A DNA stretch of 27,017 nucleotides from HGM11416 sp045596285 (GCA_045596285.1 JAZOCA010000159.1:1-27017); one strand, 5' to 3'; counted from the first letter of the stretch, positions 1 through 8,163 are shown. Notes: generated by a model from the sequence alone, not told the origin. A program made the numbers and translations.

Positions 1-2
1 AA

Positions 3-548
3 CTTATTGAAGATATTAAAAAGTGTTTAGATAATAACATTTATTTATCGGCTTTACTTACGGCGTTAACTCTTCCCGATATATGCGGTAGAGCAGAATT
101 TCCCACAGATAAGCCTAGTGATAGATATATTAAATGGTATAATGAATATATAGGGCAGTATGAAACAACTAAATTTGCTGAAGATGAAGGAATGCCTTAC
201 GCCAGCGGAATAGTTATTTATAATTTGCGAAATTCGTTAATTCATTCTGGAAACCCTAATATTAATGAAAAAACCTGCGACATTCAAGAATTTGAGTTAT
301 TGATAGAAGAAAAAAATCAATTTAATATTTATGTAGGATCTTCTGGTATAGCAGAGCGGCATATGTTAGATGGTACAAAAAAAACAATTAAAAGCCTTTG
401 TATTAACGTAAGGCAAATTTGCTTAAAACTTTGTGATATGGCAGAGTATTATTACGAAAATAACAGGGAAAAGTTTGATTTCTTTAATAGTAAATTGACT
501 TATTGGAATCCACAAGCAAGAAAGGTGTTTTTTGGGGGAAATAAATAA
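3..548 (+). CDS. HEPN-motif protein, 5'-truncated by window edge
   Basis: The frame is open from the third base of the window, so the gene begins upstream; the ATG at 192 is an internal methionine, not a convincing start. About 181 residues are visible. The segment RNSLIH, encoded at 228-245, fits the Rx4-6H signature of HEPN domains with a polar residue after the arginine, and the rest is mostly helical with many charged residues. HEPN proteins are often RNases in abortive-infection, toxin-antitoxin and restriction-linked defence loci; that role is family knowledge, not shown here. It lies upstream of a DUF2971-like gene and hsdR on the same strand, overlapping the possible TTG start of the former by 17 bases. 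It is AT-richer than the metabolic genes further on, which suggests horizontal origin. It could instead be an uncharacterised protein that merely contains the short motif. Confidence 0.6.
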   Translation, partial: LIEDIKKCLDNNIYLSALLTALTLPDICGRAEFPTDKPSDRYIKWYNEYIGQYETTKFAEDEGMPYASGIVIYNLRNSLIHSGNPNINEKTCDIQEFELLIEEKNQFNIYVGSSGIAERHMLDGTKKTIKSLCINVRQICLKLCDMAEYYYENNREKFDFFNSKLTYWNPQARKVFFGGNK

Positions 549-1695
549 TCATAGTTGTAGGATGGAAAAATTTAATACATATAAAGAGTATGTGAATAAA
601 ATATATAGTATCAAAGACTCTTCGGCCTTAGAACAAGAAGAAATTAATGATTTATTTAGTTATTTATTATCCGTTCTGCCAAATAAAGGAAAGCTTTATA
701 GATATAGAAATATCAATAACAACACTATTGATGAGCTAACTAATAAATACTTGTGGCATAGTACAGCTGATAAACTTAACGATCATACAGACGGAGCATT
801 TTTAATTAACGTTGAAGATGAAATGCGGCAAATCATTGATTTTTTGAGTGTTCCCAAAAACCTAAAATGTTTTATTAAATGGCTTATATTAAGCGATTCA
901 AAATTTTGTAAAAAGCTTAAGCCTGAAACAATAGATGAGTGCTATGGATATATAACTTGTACTAAAAAAGTACAAAGCATAAAATATGATAAATTAGTTA
1001 GAGATAAAAAAGCAACCAAACAGCAAGTTGAAGAATTAAAATCAATATTTAATAACTATGCTATAGATTATAAAAAAGCCGCGGAACTATTGATAACTAA
1101 ATTTTATAAAGTAGGAAACATATTGCAAAGTCGTATTAGAATTTGCTCATTAACAACTGATTATAATCAAGATAGTATGTGGGCTTATTATACAAATAAT
1201 CAAGGTATTTGTGTAGAATATGATTTTAGCAAAATTCCATTTGAGCATAAGAAAAAAGTATGCTTTGATTTATTGAAAGTTAAATATGGAACAAGAAAAT
1301 GATTTTCTTACGTTAAGTTTCTTAAACTGTTAATAGGAAGTGGAAAAGATATTGAAAACACTTATCAAAAATTTATTGTGGAACAACTAGGCGTAAAGTC
1401 TGAAGGATGGAAATCAGAAAACGAATGGCGATTAATTACTTCTACAACAAATTGCAAAGATGGTAAAGTCTATTATGATATAATAAGCGCAATTTACATT
1501 GATTATTCAGTAATAAAACGCAATAAAACAAAAGAAATTATCAAGTTAGCGCAGGTAAACGGCTGGAAAATTTATTATAGATATTACAATGAATTGCAAT
1601 CTAAATATATCTATGCTGATATTAACGAAATAAAACGTATAAAAAAGGAGAACAAAAAATGGATAGATCCGAAAAGCGTTTTGAACAAGATATAG
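532..1695 (+). pseudogene. DUF2971-like protein interrupted by an in-frame TGA
   Basis: Two open stretches, 532-1302 and 1303-1695, lie in the same frame and are separated only by the TGA at 1300-1302. Reading through the stop continues smoothly into a segment containing EGWKSENEWRL, which fits the C-terminal part of DUF2971 proteins. The first part has the family's N-terminal pattern (LYRYRNIN, then LWHSTADKLND) and the central ICSLTTDYNQDSMWAYY followed by GICVEYDF. The start may be TTG 532, preceded by AAAGGTG, or ATG 562. DUF2971 is uncharacterised and often found in defence-associated or mobile regions. The 3' end overlaps the hsdR start by 37 bases, so translation through the end may once have been coupled to hsdR. 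The stop may be a real nonsense mutation or a sequencing error. TGA is a normal stop here, so recoding is unlikely. The GTG at 1378 could start a fragment but lacks a good ribosome site. Confidence 0.7.
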
Positions 1696-4600
1696 AAAGT
1701 TTTTTAATAAGTGAAGCGGGCGGTTATGATCAGTTTTCTTACGTTAATCCCGACGGGCACAGAATACATAAATACGTTTACGATAAAGAAAGAAGTATTT
1801 ATATGGAAGTGCTGGAAAACTTTATTAGGGAAACTCAACCCAAGCAATGGGCAAGATATCTTAAACTTTACGGGGAAGAAGCAACGGATAAATTATACCG
1901 CCGTTTGCAAGACTGTATTAACGAAAACGGATTGATTTACGTTTTGAAAAACGGGTTTGACGATATGGGCGTGCACCTTAACGTTTGTTATTTTAAGCCG
2001 GAATCGGAACTTAATATCACGCGAAGCGAGTTATATAACCGCAATAAATTAGGGGTAACGCGCCAGTTTGCTTACTCCACAAAAAATAATAATACCATAG
2101 ATATGGTGCTTTCATTAAACGGTATTCCTATTGTTGCGCTTGAACTTAAAAACCAGTATATGGGGCAAGACGTAGAAAACGCAAAGCGTCAATTTTGCAA
2201 AGACCGCGATCCTAAAGAAGCTTGTTTTAAATTAAACAATCGTTTTTTGGTTTATTTTGCCGTTGACCTTTATGACGTTTACATGACTACCTGTTTGCAA
2301 GGCGAAAAAACTCGCTTTATGCCGTTCAACCAAGGCTCTAACGGTGCGGGCAAAATGGGCGGTAAGGGTAACCCTGCAAACCCCAACGGCTATTCAACTT
2401 CTTATTTATGGGAAGAAGTTTTGCAAAAAGATAGCCTAATGGATTTAATACATAAATTCATTTCTTTCGTTAAAGAACGTGAAGAAGTTGCCGTTAACGG
2501 CGCAATTAGAACAAAAGAAACGCAAAAACTTATTTTCCCGCGTTATCATCAATACGACGTTGTTAAAAAACTCGTTTCAGAAGTTAAAGAAGTGGGGGCA
2601 GGGGATAGTTATTTAATAGAACATTCGGCTGGTAGTGGTAAGTCTAATTCTATTGCATGGATTGCTTATCGTTTAGCATCTTTGCATGATGAAGATAATA
2701 ACGCAGTGTTCGATTCGGTTATAGTTGTTACTAACCGCGTTGTTTTAGATAGTCAGCTGCAAGATACTATTAACAGTTTTGAGCACACGCCCGGGCTTGT
2801 TGAAGCGATTGATGATAAAAAGCGTTCGCGCGGGCTTACGGATGCTATTAACGATAAAAAACGTATTATTATTTGTACTATACAAAAATTCTTGTTCGCC
2901 TATAAAGATTTCGATAACTTAAAAGGGCGCAAGTTTGCTATTATCATAGATGAAGCACACCAAGGGCAATCGGGCGAAAGCGCGCGAACCCTTCGCCGTT
3001 CTTTAATTGATTTAGATAAGGCTCTTAAAGATTACGCAGAAGAAGAAGGCGTTGATGAAAGTGAAATTGATATTTCTTCAGAAGTTGTTCTTGCTATGAT
3101 TGGGCAGGGAAAACATGATAACCAGTCTTTCTTTGCATTTACTGCTACACCGACGAATAAAACGCTTGAATTGTTTGGTACGTATAATTATGAAAATAAG
3201 AGATTTGAGCCCTTCCACGTTTATTCTATGCAACAGGCTATTGAAGAAGGCTTTATTTTAGACGTGCTTGCTAATTACACAACCATTAAAGAAGCCTTTA
3301 AACTTGTTAAAGTTTCGCAAGATAACCCCGAACTTGTTGAAGGTCCTGCGCTTAAAATTTTAGTTCGTTATTATCGTGAACATGGCCACACAATTAGCGA
3401 TAAAACGGAAATGATAATGTCTAACTTTGTTGAAAATGGGCGTTTTCAAATCGACGGCAAGGGCAAGGCAATGGTTATTGCCGACAGTCGCGCTAATGCG
3501 GTTAGATATTATTTCGCAATTAAAGAATATATAAAAAATCATCCTACAGAATGTGAAGGATGTGGTGTTTTAGTTGCCTTTTCTGGAACTGTTAAACTAG
3601 ATGAAGTTGAATATACGGAAGCATCTTTGAACGTGGATGAAGACGGAATGCCTATCACTTCAGATAAGAAATTTAGAAAGGCTTTTCGCAGTTCCAAGTA
3701 TAATATACTTGTTGTTGCTAATAAGTACCAAACGGGTTTTGATGAGCCTTTACTTCATTCAATGTACGTTGATAAAAAACTTAAAGGTGTTAACGCCGTT
3801 CAAACGCTTTCACGCCTTAACAGAACTTGCCGTGGAAAACAGTCTACCTTTGTTTTGGACTTTGTTAACACTGATGATGAAATTAAAAAGAGTTTTCAGC
3901 CGTTCTATACCGTTACTTTCTTGGATGGCAGAACGGATTATAATAAACTTTATGGTTTTAGAAAGAAAATTCAAGATTTTGGGCTTTATAACAGCCAAGA
4001 CGTTGATGATTATTATAAGTTCATGTCTGCGCATGGGGGCTCAAAACAGGATGAAGTCGCACTTGGAAAACTTAGCAGTTTGTTAAAACCTATTATAGAA
4101 CGTTATAACGACCTTGGTTCAGATGAAGCCCGTTTTAGTGCGCGTATGGCTATTAGAAACTTCGTAAAATCCTATGCTTATATTACTCAAATGATACGGA
4201 TTCATGATGAAGAATTGTTTAAAGAATACGTTTTTGCGTGTAATTTACTGCCTTTACTTCCCATTGGTAAAATTGTAATTCAAGACTTCTTAGAAAAAGT
4301 TCAGCTAGAATATACTTCGCTTAAAGAATCTTTTAGCGGTGCTATCGTGCTTGATAAGAAGGACGCAAGTCTTAGCGTTTCAGGTGAAAAAGTAAAGGTT
4401 AAATTGCATAAGAAAGATACTTTGCAAAATATTATAGATAAAGTTAACGAGCGTTTTGATGGGGAGTTTACAGAAGGCGATCGTGTTATTATCGAAAGCA
4501 TTTTCCAAATGTTTATGAGCGATAAGGAAGTTAAAAAATATAAACGTTATGCAAAAGACTCAACACCAGAAATGTTTGTTAAATCACTTTTTCCAGATAA

Positions 4601-4736
4601 GTTTAAGGAAATTGCAACCCAGTGTTGTATAGACAATGCGGATTCTTACAGAAAATTGTTCGCAGATACTGAATTTTATCAAAAGGTTATGGAAGCAATG
4701 GCTAAAGAATTATATAAGGTTTTAAGAAGGGATTAA
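1659..4736 (+). CDS. hsdR: Type I restriction endonuclease subunit R (HsdR)
   Basis: At 1025 residues this has the normal HsdR length. HsdR is the motor and nuclease subunit of type I restriction-modification complexes; it translocates DNA with ATP and cuts away from the recognition site. Visible parts are the N-terminal PD-(D/E)xK nuclease (D148 and the E-L-K at 162-164), the Walker A SAGSGKS (323-329), DEAH (431-434), motif III FTATPT (494-499) and motif VI QTLSRLNRT (about 715-723), followed by a helical C-terminal region. The start at 1659 is supported by AAGGAG a few bases upstream. HsdM and HsdS, needed for the complex and for target choice, are not in the window; they are expected upstream of position 1 or elsewhere. 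The HEPN and DUF2971 genes just upstream on the same strand look like accessory defence cargo. No internal frameshift is seen. Confidence 0.95.
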   Translation: MDRSEKRFEQDIESFLISEAGGYDQFSYVNPDGHRIHKYVYDKERSIYMEVLENFIRETQPKQWARYLKLYGEEATDKLYRRLQDCINENGLIYVLKNGFDDMGVHLNVCYFKPESELNITRSELYNRNKLGVTRQFAYSTKNNNTIDMVLSLNGIPIVALELKNQYMGQDVENAKRQFCKDRDPKEACFKLNNRFLVYFAVDLYDVYMTTCLQGEKTRFMPFNQGSNGAGKMGGKGNPANPNGYSTSYLWEEVLQKDSLMDLIHKFISFVKEREEVAVNGAIRTKETQKLIFPRYHQYDVVKKLVSEVKEVGAGDSYLIEHSAGSGKSNSIAWIAYRLASLHDEDNNAVFDSVIVVTNRVVLDSQLQDTINSFEHTPGLVEAIDDKKRSRGLTDAINDKKRIIICTIQKFLFAYKDFDNLKGRKFAIIIDEAHQGQSGESARTLRRSLIDLDKALKDYAEEEGVDESEIDISSEVVLAMIGQGKHDNQSFFAFTATPTNKTLELFGTYNYENKRFEPFHVYSMQQAIEEGFILDVLANYTTIKEAFKLVKVSQDNPELVEGPALKILVRYYREHGHTISDKTEMIMSNFVENGRFQIDGKGKAMVIADSRANAVRYYFAIKEYIKNHPTECEGCGVLVAFSGTVKLDEVEYTEASLNVDEDGMPITSDKKFRKAFRSSKYNILVVANKYQTGFDEPLLHSMYVDKKLKGVNAVQTLSRLNRTCRGKQSTFVLDFVNTDDEIKKSFQPFYTVTFLDGRTDYNKLYGFRKKIQDFGLYNSQDVDDYYKFMSAHGGSKQDEVALGKLSSLLKPIIERYNDLGSDEARFSARMAIRNFVKSYAYITQMIRIHDEELFKEYVFACNLLPLLPIGKIVIQDFLEKVQLEYTSLKESFSGAIVLDKKDASLSVSGEKVKVKLHKKDTLQNIIDKVNERFDGEFTEGDRVIIESIFQMFMSDKEVKKYKRYAKDSTPEMFVKSLFPDKFKEIATQCCIDNADSYRKLFADTEFYQKVMEAMAKELYKVLRRD

Positions 4737-4740
4737 TTCT

Positions 4741-4777
4741 AAAACTGCCGTTAATCGACCTATATCGGCACTTTTTT
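4741..4777 (+). repeat. Dispersed intergenic element, copy 1
   Basis: Starts four bases after the hsdR stop and runs in its direction. It has AAAA, six bases, the core TTAATCGACCTATA, six bases and CTTTTTT. TGCCG and CGGCA flank the core and can pair, so this copy can form a hairpin followed by a T run and may serve as the hsdR terminator. Confidence 0.8.
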
Positions 4778-4796
4778 AAAAATAACATATAAAAAT

Positions 4797-4842
4797 AAAT
4801 AGACACGTCATGATAGAATTCTCTAAAACGACGTGTCTATTT
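4797..4842. terminator. 13-bp perfect inverted repeat between convergent operons
   Basis: AAATAGACACGTC (4797-4809) pairs perfectly with 4830-4842 across a 20-base loop. It lies between hsdR (+) and the GGGtGRT gene (-). The tail is T-rich but interrupted on both strands, so it may be a weak bidirectional terminator or another structured site. The loop contains the palindrome AGAATTCT. Confidence 0.5.
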
Positions 4843-4926
4843 GTTTGTGGTGTGATTTAATAAAATAAGAATTTTACTATTTGTAAATAAAAATTTCAAC
4901 TCAATAAAATACGCGCTTACACAAAT

Positions 4927-4964
4927 AAAAAAGTCTTGCTAATCGTGTTATAGCAAGACTTTTT
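4927..4964. terminator. Bidirectional terminator; dispersed element copy 9
   Basis: AAGTCTTGCT (4931-4940) pairs perfectly with AGCAAGACTT (4951-4960), and flanking A and T runs extend the stem. T runs follow on both strands, so it can terminate the - strand GGGtGRT operon and + strand readthrough. The loop and inner stem match the degenerate core CTAATCGTGTTATA of the dispersed element, with the same 6-base spacing on each side. Confidence 0.8.
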
Positions 4965-4990
4965 GTGTTTTTAGTTAAGTTTTAATTGAA

Positions 4991-5989
4991 TTACTTAGAA
5001 GCTTCTTCAACAGCAACTGCAACTGCAACGGTAGCACCAACCATGGGGTTGTTACCCATACCGATAAGGCCCATCATTTCTACGTGAGCGGGAACTGAAG
5101 AAGAACCTGCGAATTGAGCGTCGCCGTGCATTCTACCCATAGTGTCTGTCATGCCGTAAGAAGCGGGGCCTGCAGCCATGTTATCTGGGTGAAGAGTTCT
5201 ACCGGTACCGCCGCCTGAAGCAACAGAGAAGTATTCCTTGCTGTTTTCATTGCACCATTTTTTGTAAGTGCCAGCAACTGTGTGTTGGAATCTGGTGGGG
5301 TTGGGAGAGTTACCGGTGATAGAAACGCCAACTTTTTCAAGTTTCATAATAGCAACACCTTCGGGAACGTTATCAGCGCCGTAGCATTTAGCGTTCGCTC
5401 TAGGACCGTCTGAATATGCTTTTTCGTAAACAACTTCAACGGTTTCGGTGTAAGGATCGAATTTGGTTTCTACGTAAGTAAAGCCGTTGATACGAGAAAT
5501 GATCATAGCGGCGTCTTTACCTAAACCGTTAAGGATAACTCTTAAGGGTTTAACTCTTACCTTGTTAGCGTTAAGAGCGATTTTAATAGCGCCTTCTGCA
5601 GCCGCGAATGATTCGTGACCTGCAAGGAAGCAGAAACAATCTGTTTCTTCGCTTAAAAGCATTTTGCCAAGGTTACCGTGACCAAGACCAACTTTTCTGT
5701 TTTCTGCAACAGAGCCGGGGATACAGAAAGACTGTAAGCCGATACCGATAGCAGCAGCAGCGTCAGCAGCCTTTACGCAACCTTTCTTAATAGCGATAGC
5801 AGCGCCTACGGTGTAAGCCCAAACTGCGTTTTCAAAACAAATAGGTTGAGTTTCGCGAACGATCTTATCGCAGTCAATACCTTTTGCAAGGCAGATTTCT
5901 TTACATTCTTCAACTGAAGAGATGCCGTATTCTTTTAAAGTAGCGTTGATTTTATCAATACGTCTTTCGTAACTTTCAAATAATGCCAT
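4991..5989 (-). CDS. GGGtGRT family protein
   Basis: A 332-residue protein containing GGGTGRT at residues 259-265, the motif that names this family. The biochemical role is not established; family members are commonly found next to an NifU-like scaffold, as here, which hints at a link to Fe-S cluster or metal handling. The N-terminal half has several cysteines (C40, C51, C71, C89, C118, C120), and C201 and C246 lie in the C-terminal half. The middle and C-terminal parts are glycine-rich, as in a cofactor- or nucleotide-binding enzyme. There is no signal peptide, so it should be cytoplasmic. The start at 5989 is preceded by AGGAGGT at good spacing. It is the second gene of an operon, 14 bases after the scaffold gene, and the hairpin at 4927-4964 terminates it. 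Confidence 0.88.
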   Translation of the reverse strand: MALFESYERRIDKINATLKEYGISSVEECKEICLAKGIDCDKIVRETQPICFENAVWAYTVGAAIAIKKGCVKAADAAAAIGIGLQSFCIPGSVAENRKVGLGHGNLGKMLLSEETDCFCFLAGHESFAAAEGAIKIALNANKVRVKPLRVILNGLGKDAAMIISRINGFTYVETKFDPYTETVEVVYEKAYSDGPRANAKCYGADNVPEGVAIMKLEKVGVSITGNSPNPTRFQHTVAGTYKKWCNENSKEYFSVASGGGTGRTLHPDNMAAGPASYGMTDTMGRMHGDAQFAGSSSVPAHVEMMGLIGMGNNPMVGATVAVAVAVEEASK

Positions 5990-6003
5990 GACTTAATACC
6001 TCC

Positions 6004-6696
6004 TTATTCGTGGCGGGGGTCGATGTACTTATAAGCGCCATCGAATCTGCCGTAAGTGCCACGAGCCTTTTTATAAGCTTCGTTGGGTTCTAAACCTTGT
6101 TTAATAAAGTCAGTCATTTTGCCGAGTGATACGAATTCGTAACCGGTGATTTGCATATCTTGGTCTAAAGCAAGGCGAGTAACGTAGCCTTCTGCCATTT
6201 CAAGATATCTTGCGCCTTTAAGCTTTGTGCCGTACATAGTACCAACTTGTGAACGTAAACCTTTACCTAAGTCTTCAAGACCAGCACCGATGGGTAGACC
6301 GTCTTCAGAGAAAGCAGATTGAGTTCTACCGTAAACGATTTGAAGGAAAAGTTCGCGCATTGCGGTGTTGATAGCGTCGCAAACAAGGTCGGTGTTAAGT
6401 GCTTCTAAAATAGTTTTACCGGGAAGGATTTCAGAAGCCATAGCGGCAGAGTGAGTCATACCTGAACAACCGATGGTTTCAACGAGCGCTTCTTCAATAA
6501 CGCCGTTTTTAACGTTTAAAGTAAGCTTGCATGCGCCTTGTTGGGGAGCACACCAGCCGATGCCGTGTGTAAGTCCGCATATGTCTTTGATTTCGCGTGA
6601 TTGTACCCATTTGCCTTCTTCAGGAATAGGTGCGGGACCGTGGTTAGGACCTTGCTTTACGCAAACCATATGTTCGACTTCTTTGGAATAATGCAT
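6004..6696 (-). CDS. NifU-like iron-sulfur cluster assembly scaffold protein
   Basis: A 230-residue protein resembling the NifU/IscU N-terminal scaffold fold. NifU-like proteins hold nascent Fe-S clusters on conserved cysteines before transfer to targets. Candidate ligands are C40, C49 (GWCAPQ), C56 (GAC) and C77 (IGCSGMTHSAA); the last resembles the GC-S/A helix of NifU-type scaffolds. It is longer than a minimal IscU (about 130 residues), and its C-terminal half (about 120-230) is not a recognised domain. The ATG at 6696 has GGAGG about 8 bases upstream and lies downstream of the promoter at 6741-6769. No cysteine desulfurase is nearby, so a role in general Fe-S assembly is uncertain; the constant partner is the GGGtGRT gene. 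Confidence 0.82.
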   Translation of the reverse strand: MHYSKEVEHMVCVKQGPNHGPAPIPEEGKWVQSREIKDICGLTHGIGWCAPQQGACKLTLNVKNGVIEEALVETIGCSGMTHSAAMASEILPGKTILEALNTDLVCDAINTAMRELFLQIVYGRTQSAFSEDGLPIGAGLEDLGKGLRSQVGTMYGTKLKGARYLEMAEGYVTRLALDQDMQITGYEFVSLGKMTDFIKQGLEPNEAYKKARGTYGRFDGAYKYIDPRHE

Positions 6697-6740
6697 AATT
6701 TTATCCTCCGATATATGGATTTTTGTTTTAACTAAAGGTA

Positions 6741-6769
6741 ATTATAGCATAAATTTTAGGAATTTACAA
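6741..6769 (-). promoter_or_regulatory. Sigma-A promoter of the scaffold/GGGtGRT operon
   Basis: On the - strand, TTGTAA is followed by a 17-base spacer and TATAAT, with TG one base upstream of the -10 (extended -10). It lies 45 bases upstream of the scaffold ATG. Found by matching the sigma-A consensus by eye. Confidence 0.75.
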
Positions 6770-6823
6770 TATTTTTTTTTAGTTTTTTATTATTTTTTTG
6801 TAAAAAATAAAAAGAGAGCGAGT

Positions 6824-7160
6824 AAATGCAAAATACAAAATATAAAATGCAAAAATATAAAATGAGGGCTAATTTTATAAAAAAGTCTGCGTATAGGTCG
6901 ATTAACGGGCGTTTTTGCGATAAAAATGCAAAACGCTTTTCACTTGTTATTCTAAAACATACGCAATCTACGATAGAATCCTTATAAGTAATGGTAAAAA
7001 TCAATAGTTTAAGGGGATGGGAATTTCGCTAACGCTACCTTTCAGCATGACGCAAATTAAATGTAAAATGCAAAATATAAAACGCAAAGTGAGATATTTC
7101 GACTGCGCTTTACTACGCCCAACATGACAATTAAATGCAAAATATAAAATGCAAAGTGCG
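6824..7160. repeat. AT-rich degenerate repeat region
   Basis: This part of the 597-base gap between the Fe-S operon and the AraC gene holds several copies of a unit like AAATGCAAAATATAAAATGC (near 6824-6866, 7051-7077 and 7133-7157). Two copies are preceded by ATGAC(GCA)AATTAAATG, and two are followed by the same stretch leading into the dispersed element. I see no gene here; the open frame across 6756-7004 consists of repeat sequence. Unit length and spacing are irregular, so it is not a CRISPR array. Confidence 0.6.
6879..6916 (-). repeat. Dispersed intergenic element, copy 2
   Basis: Read on the - strand it has AAAAA, six bases, core TTAATCGACCTATA, six bases and CTTTTTT. It runs in the direction of the AraC gene, about 380 bases beyond its end. 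The flanking arms pair poorly. Confidence 0.8.
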
Positions 7161-7178
7161 AATCAAGACGAATTTAAT

Positions 7179-7215
7179 AAAAAGTCTGCGTATAGGTCGA
7201 TTAACGCATATTTTT
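7179..7215 (-). repeat. Dispersed intergenic element, copy 3
   Basis: On the - strand it has AAAAA, six bases, core TTAATCGACCTATA, six bases and CTTTTT. TGCG and CGCA flank the core and can pair. It lies about 80 bases downstream of the AraC gene in the same direction. Its T-run side matches copy 2 almost exactly for about 35 bases, so the two share a duplicated block. Confidence 0.8.
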
Positions 7216-7273
7216 ATGATTAAAACAACTTAACAAACGGGCGTTTTGCGTGAAAAAATAACTTAAAAATAAA

Positions 7274-7306
7274 AAAAGGTGAATAACAAAAATTTATTCA
7301 CCTTTT
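7274..7306 (-). terminator. Terminator overlapping the AraC gene stop codon
   Basis: AAAAGGTGAATAA and TTATTCACCTTTT form a perfect 13-bp stem with a 7-base loop. On the - strand it is followed by a run of T. The stop codon of the regulator lies inside the stem. Confidence 0.85.
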
Positions 7307-8112
7307 ATTTTTTCTTGCTTGCGGTAATCCTTGGGGTTAACGCCCGTTCTTGATACGAAGAACTTGTTAAAAATGGAATAATCGTTAAAACCGCATTGAT
7401 AAGAAATATCTTTAATTGGTAGAGTTGTTTTAACGAGCAACTGTTTTGCGTAGTCTATACGCTTGTTCATAACGTAACCTTTAGGTGAAAAGCCTGTGTA
7501 TTCTTTGAACAGTTCGCGAAAGCGTGAAACGGAATAACCTGCGGAGTCGGCTAAATCTTTAATTTGTAAATCGGTGGCAAAATAGTCGTCTATATAGCGT
7601 TTAATATATTTCATGGGGTTAAACTGACTGCTTTGCGGTTTGTTGTTATAATTTCGCTGAATTTCAACTAAAAGTTGTGTTAAGTGCGCTTCTATATTCT
7701 TGTTAAAGAAGGGCTTTTTATGTGTGTATTCCTCTGCTATTTTTTGAATAAAAGTAAGAATAGAAAGGTCATAATCCACGTATTGTTTTGCTTCTAAAAC
7801 GAGCGGAAAATCTTCCGCATCAAAGCCGATGGCAATTAAGCTTGAAGGGGATTGGTGGTTTTCGTCGTGCAGAGTGCCGGGCGGGAACAAAACGAAAGAG
7901 TTGCTTTCCAGATTAAAAACGTCTTGAGTTTTAGCGTTTTGAATATAAACGATTTGCTCTTCTTGTCCGTAGGGAAGCCCAGAGGGGCTTTTGCCGTATT
8001 TAGAGTATAAGTTCCCTTTAATATAGTAAATTAATTCCCACGATTTGTGAACGTGAGGCAGAACGGTTATAGCTTTAGAATAAGTGTTAACGTGTAAAAA
8101 CTTAAGTTTCAT
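7294..8112 (-). CDS. AraC-family transcriptional regulator with cupin-like sensor domain
   Basis: With the start at 8112 the protein has 272 residues. The N-terminal half looks like an AraC sugar-sensing cupin (HVHKSWELIYYIKG at residues 20-33, FPPGTLHDE near 76-84). The C-terminal half has two helix-turn-helix motifs (about 183-204 and 232-254), ending in the typical GFNDYSIFNKFF and GVNPKDYR. The start is fixed by two signs: GGAGG sits 8 bases before ATG 8112, and a perfect promoter at 8135-8163 would overlap any longer version reaching to 8163. It is transcribed away from the ABC transporter operon, and AraC regulators in this position usually activate the divergent transporter when its sugar is present. 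That regulation is inferred from position. The inducer cannot be read from the sequence. Confidence 0.92.
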   Translation of the reverse strand: MKLKFLHVNTYSKAITVLPHVHKSWELIYYIKGNLYSKYGKSPSGLPYGQEEQIVYIQNAKTQDVFNLESNSFVLFPPGTLHDENHQSPSSLIAIGFDAEDFPLVLEAKQYVDYDLSILTFIQKIAEEYTHKKPFFNKNIEAHLTQLLVEIQRNYNNKPQSSQFNPMKYIKRYIDDYFATDLQIKDLADSAGYSVSRFRELFKEYTGFSPKGYVMNKRIDYAKQLLVKTTLPIKDISYQCGFNDYSIFNKFFVSRTGVNPKDYRKQEKIKGE

Positions 8113-8134
8113 CTTTTTTTCCTCCGTTTTCCTC

Positions 8135-8163
8135 ATTATATAATAATTATTATCGCTTGTCAA
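8135..8163 (-). promoter_or_regulatory. Perfect consensus sigma-A promoter of the AraC gene
   Basis: On the - strand TTGACA, a 17-base spacer and TATAAT match the consensus at every position. The expected transcript start is near 8128, giving a leader of about 16 bases that still contains GGAGG. It rules out the longer reading frame starting at 8163. Confidence 0.88.

Noticed and set aside
192..548. Complete 118-residue gene starting at ATG 192
   Set aside because: The frame is open to the window edge with protein-like sequence upstream, so the gene is truncated rather than starting at 192.
1300..1302. TGA read as tryptophan (alternative code)
   Set aside because: birA ends in TGA, tryptophan in all genes is TGG, and no other gene has an internal TGA.
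6756..7004. Possible small membrane protein gene on the - strand
   Set aside because: It overlaps the promoter of the Fe-S operon, runs through repeat units and element copy 2, and has no credible ribosome site; the hydrophobic look comes from AT-rich repeats.
6824..7160. CRISPR array from repeated AAATGCAAAATATAAAATGC-like units
   Set aside because: Units are AT-rich, degenerate, of uneven length and unevenly spaced, with no unique spacers and no cas genes nearby.
7294..8163. Longer AraC start at 8163
   Set aside because: It would overlap a perfect TTGACA-N17-TATAAT promoter, and the ATG at 8112 has GGAGG at ideal spacing.
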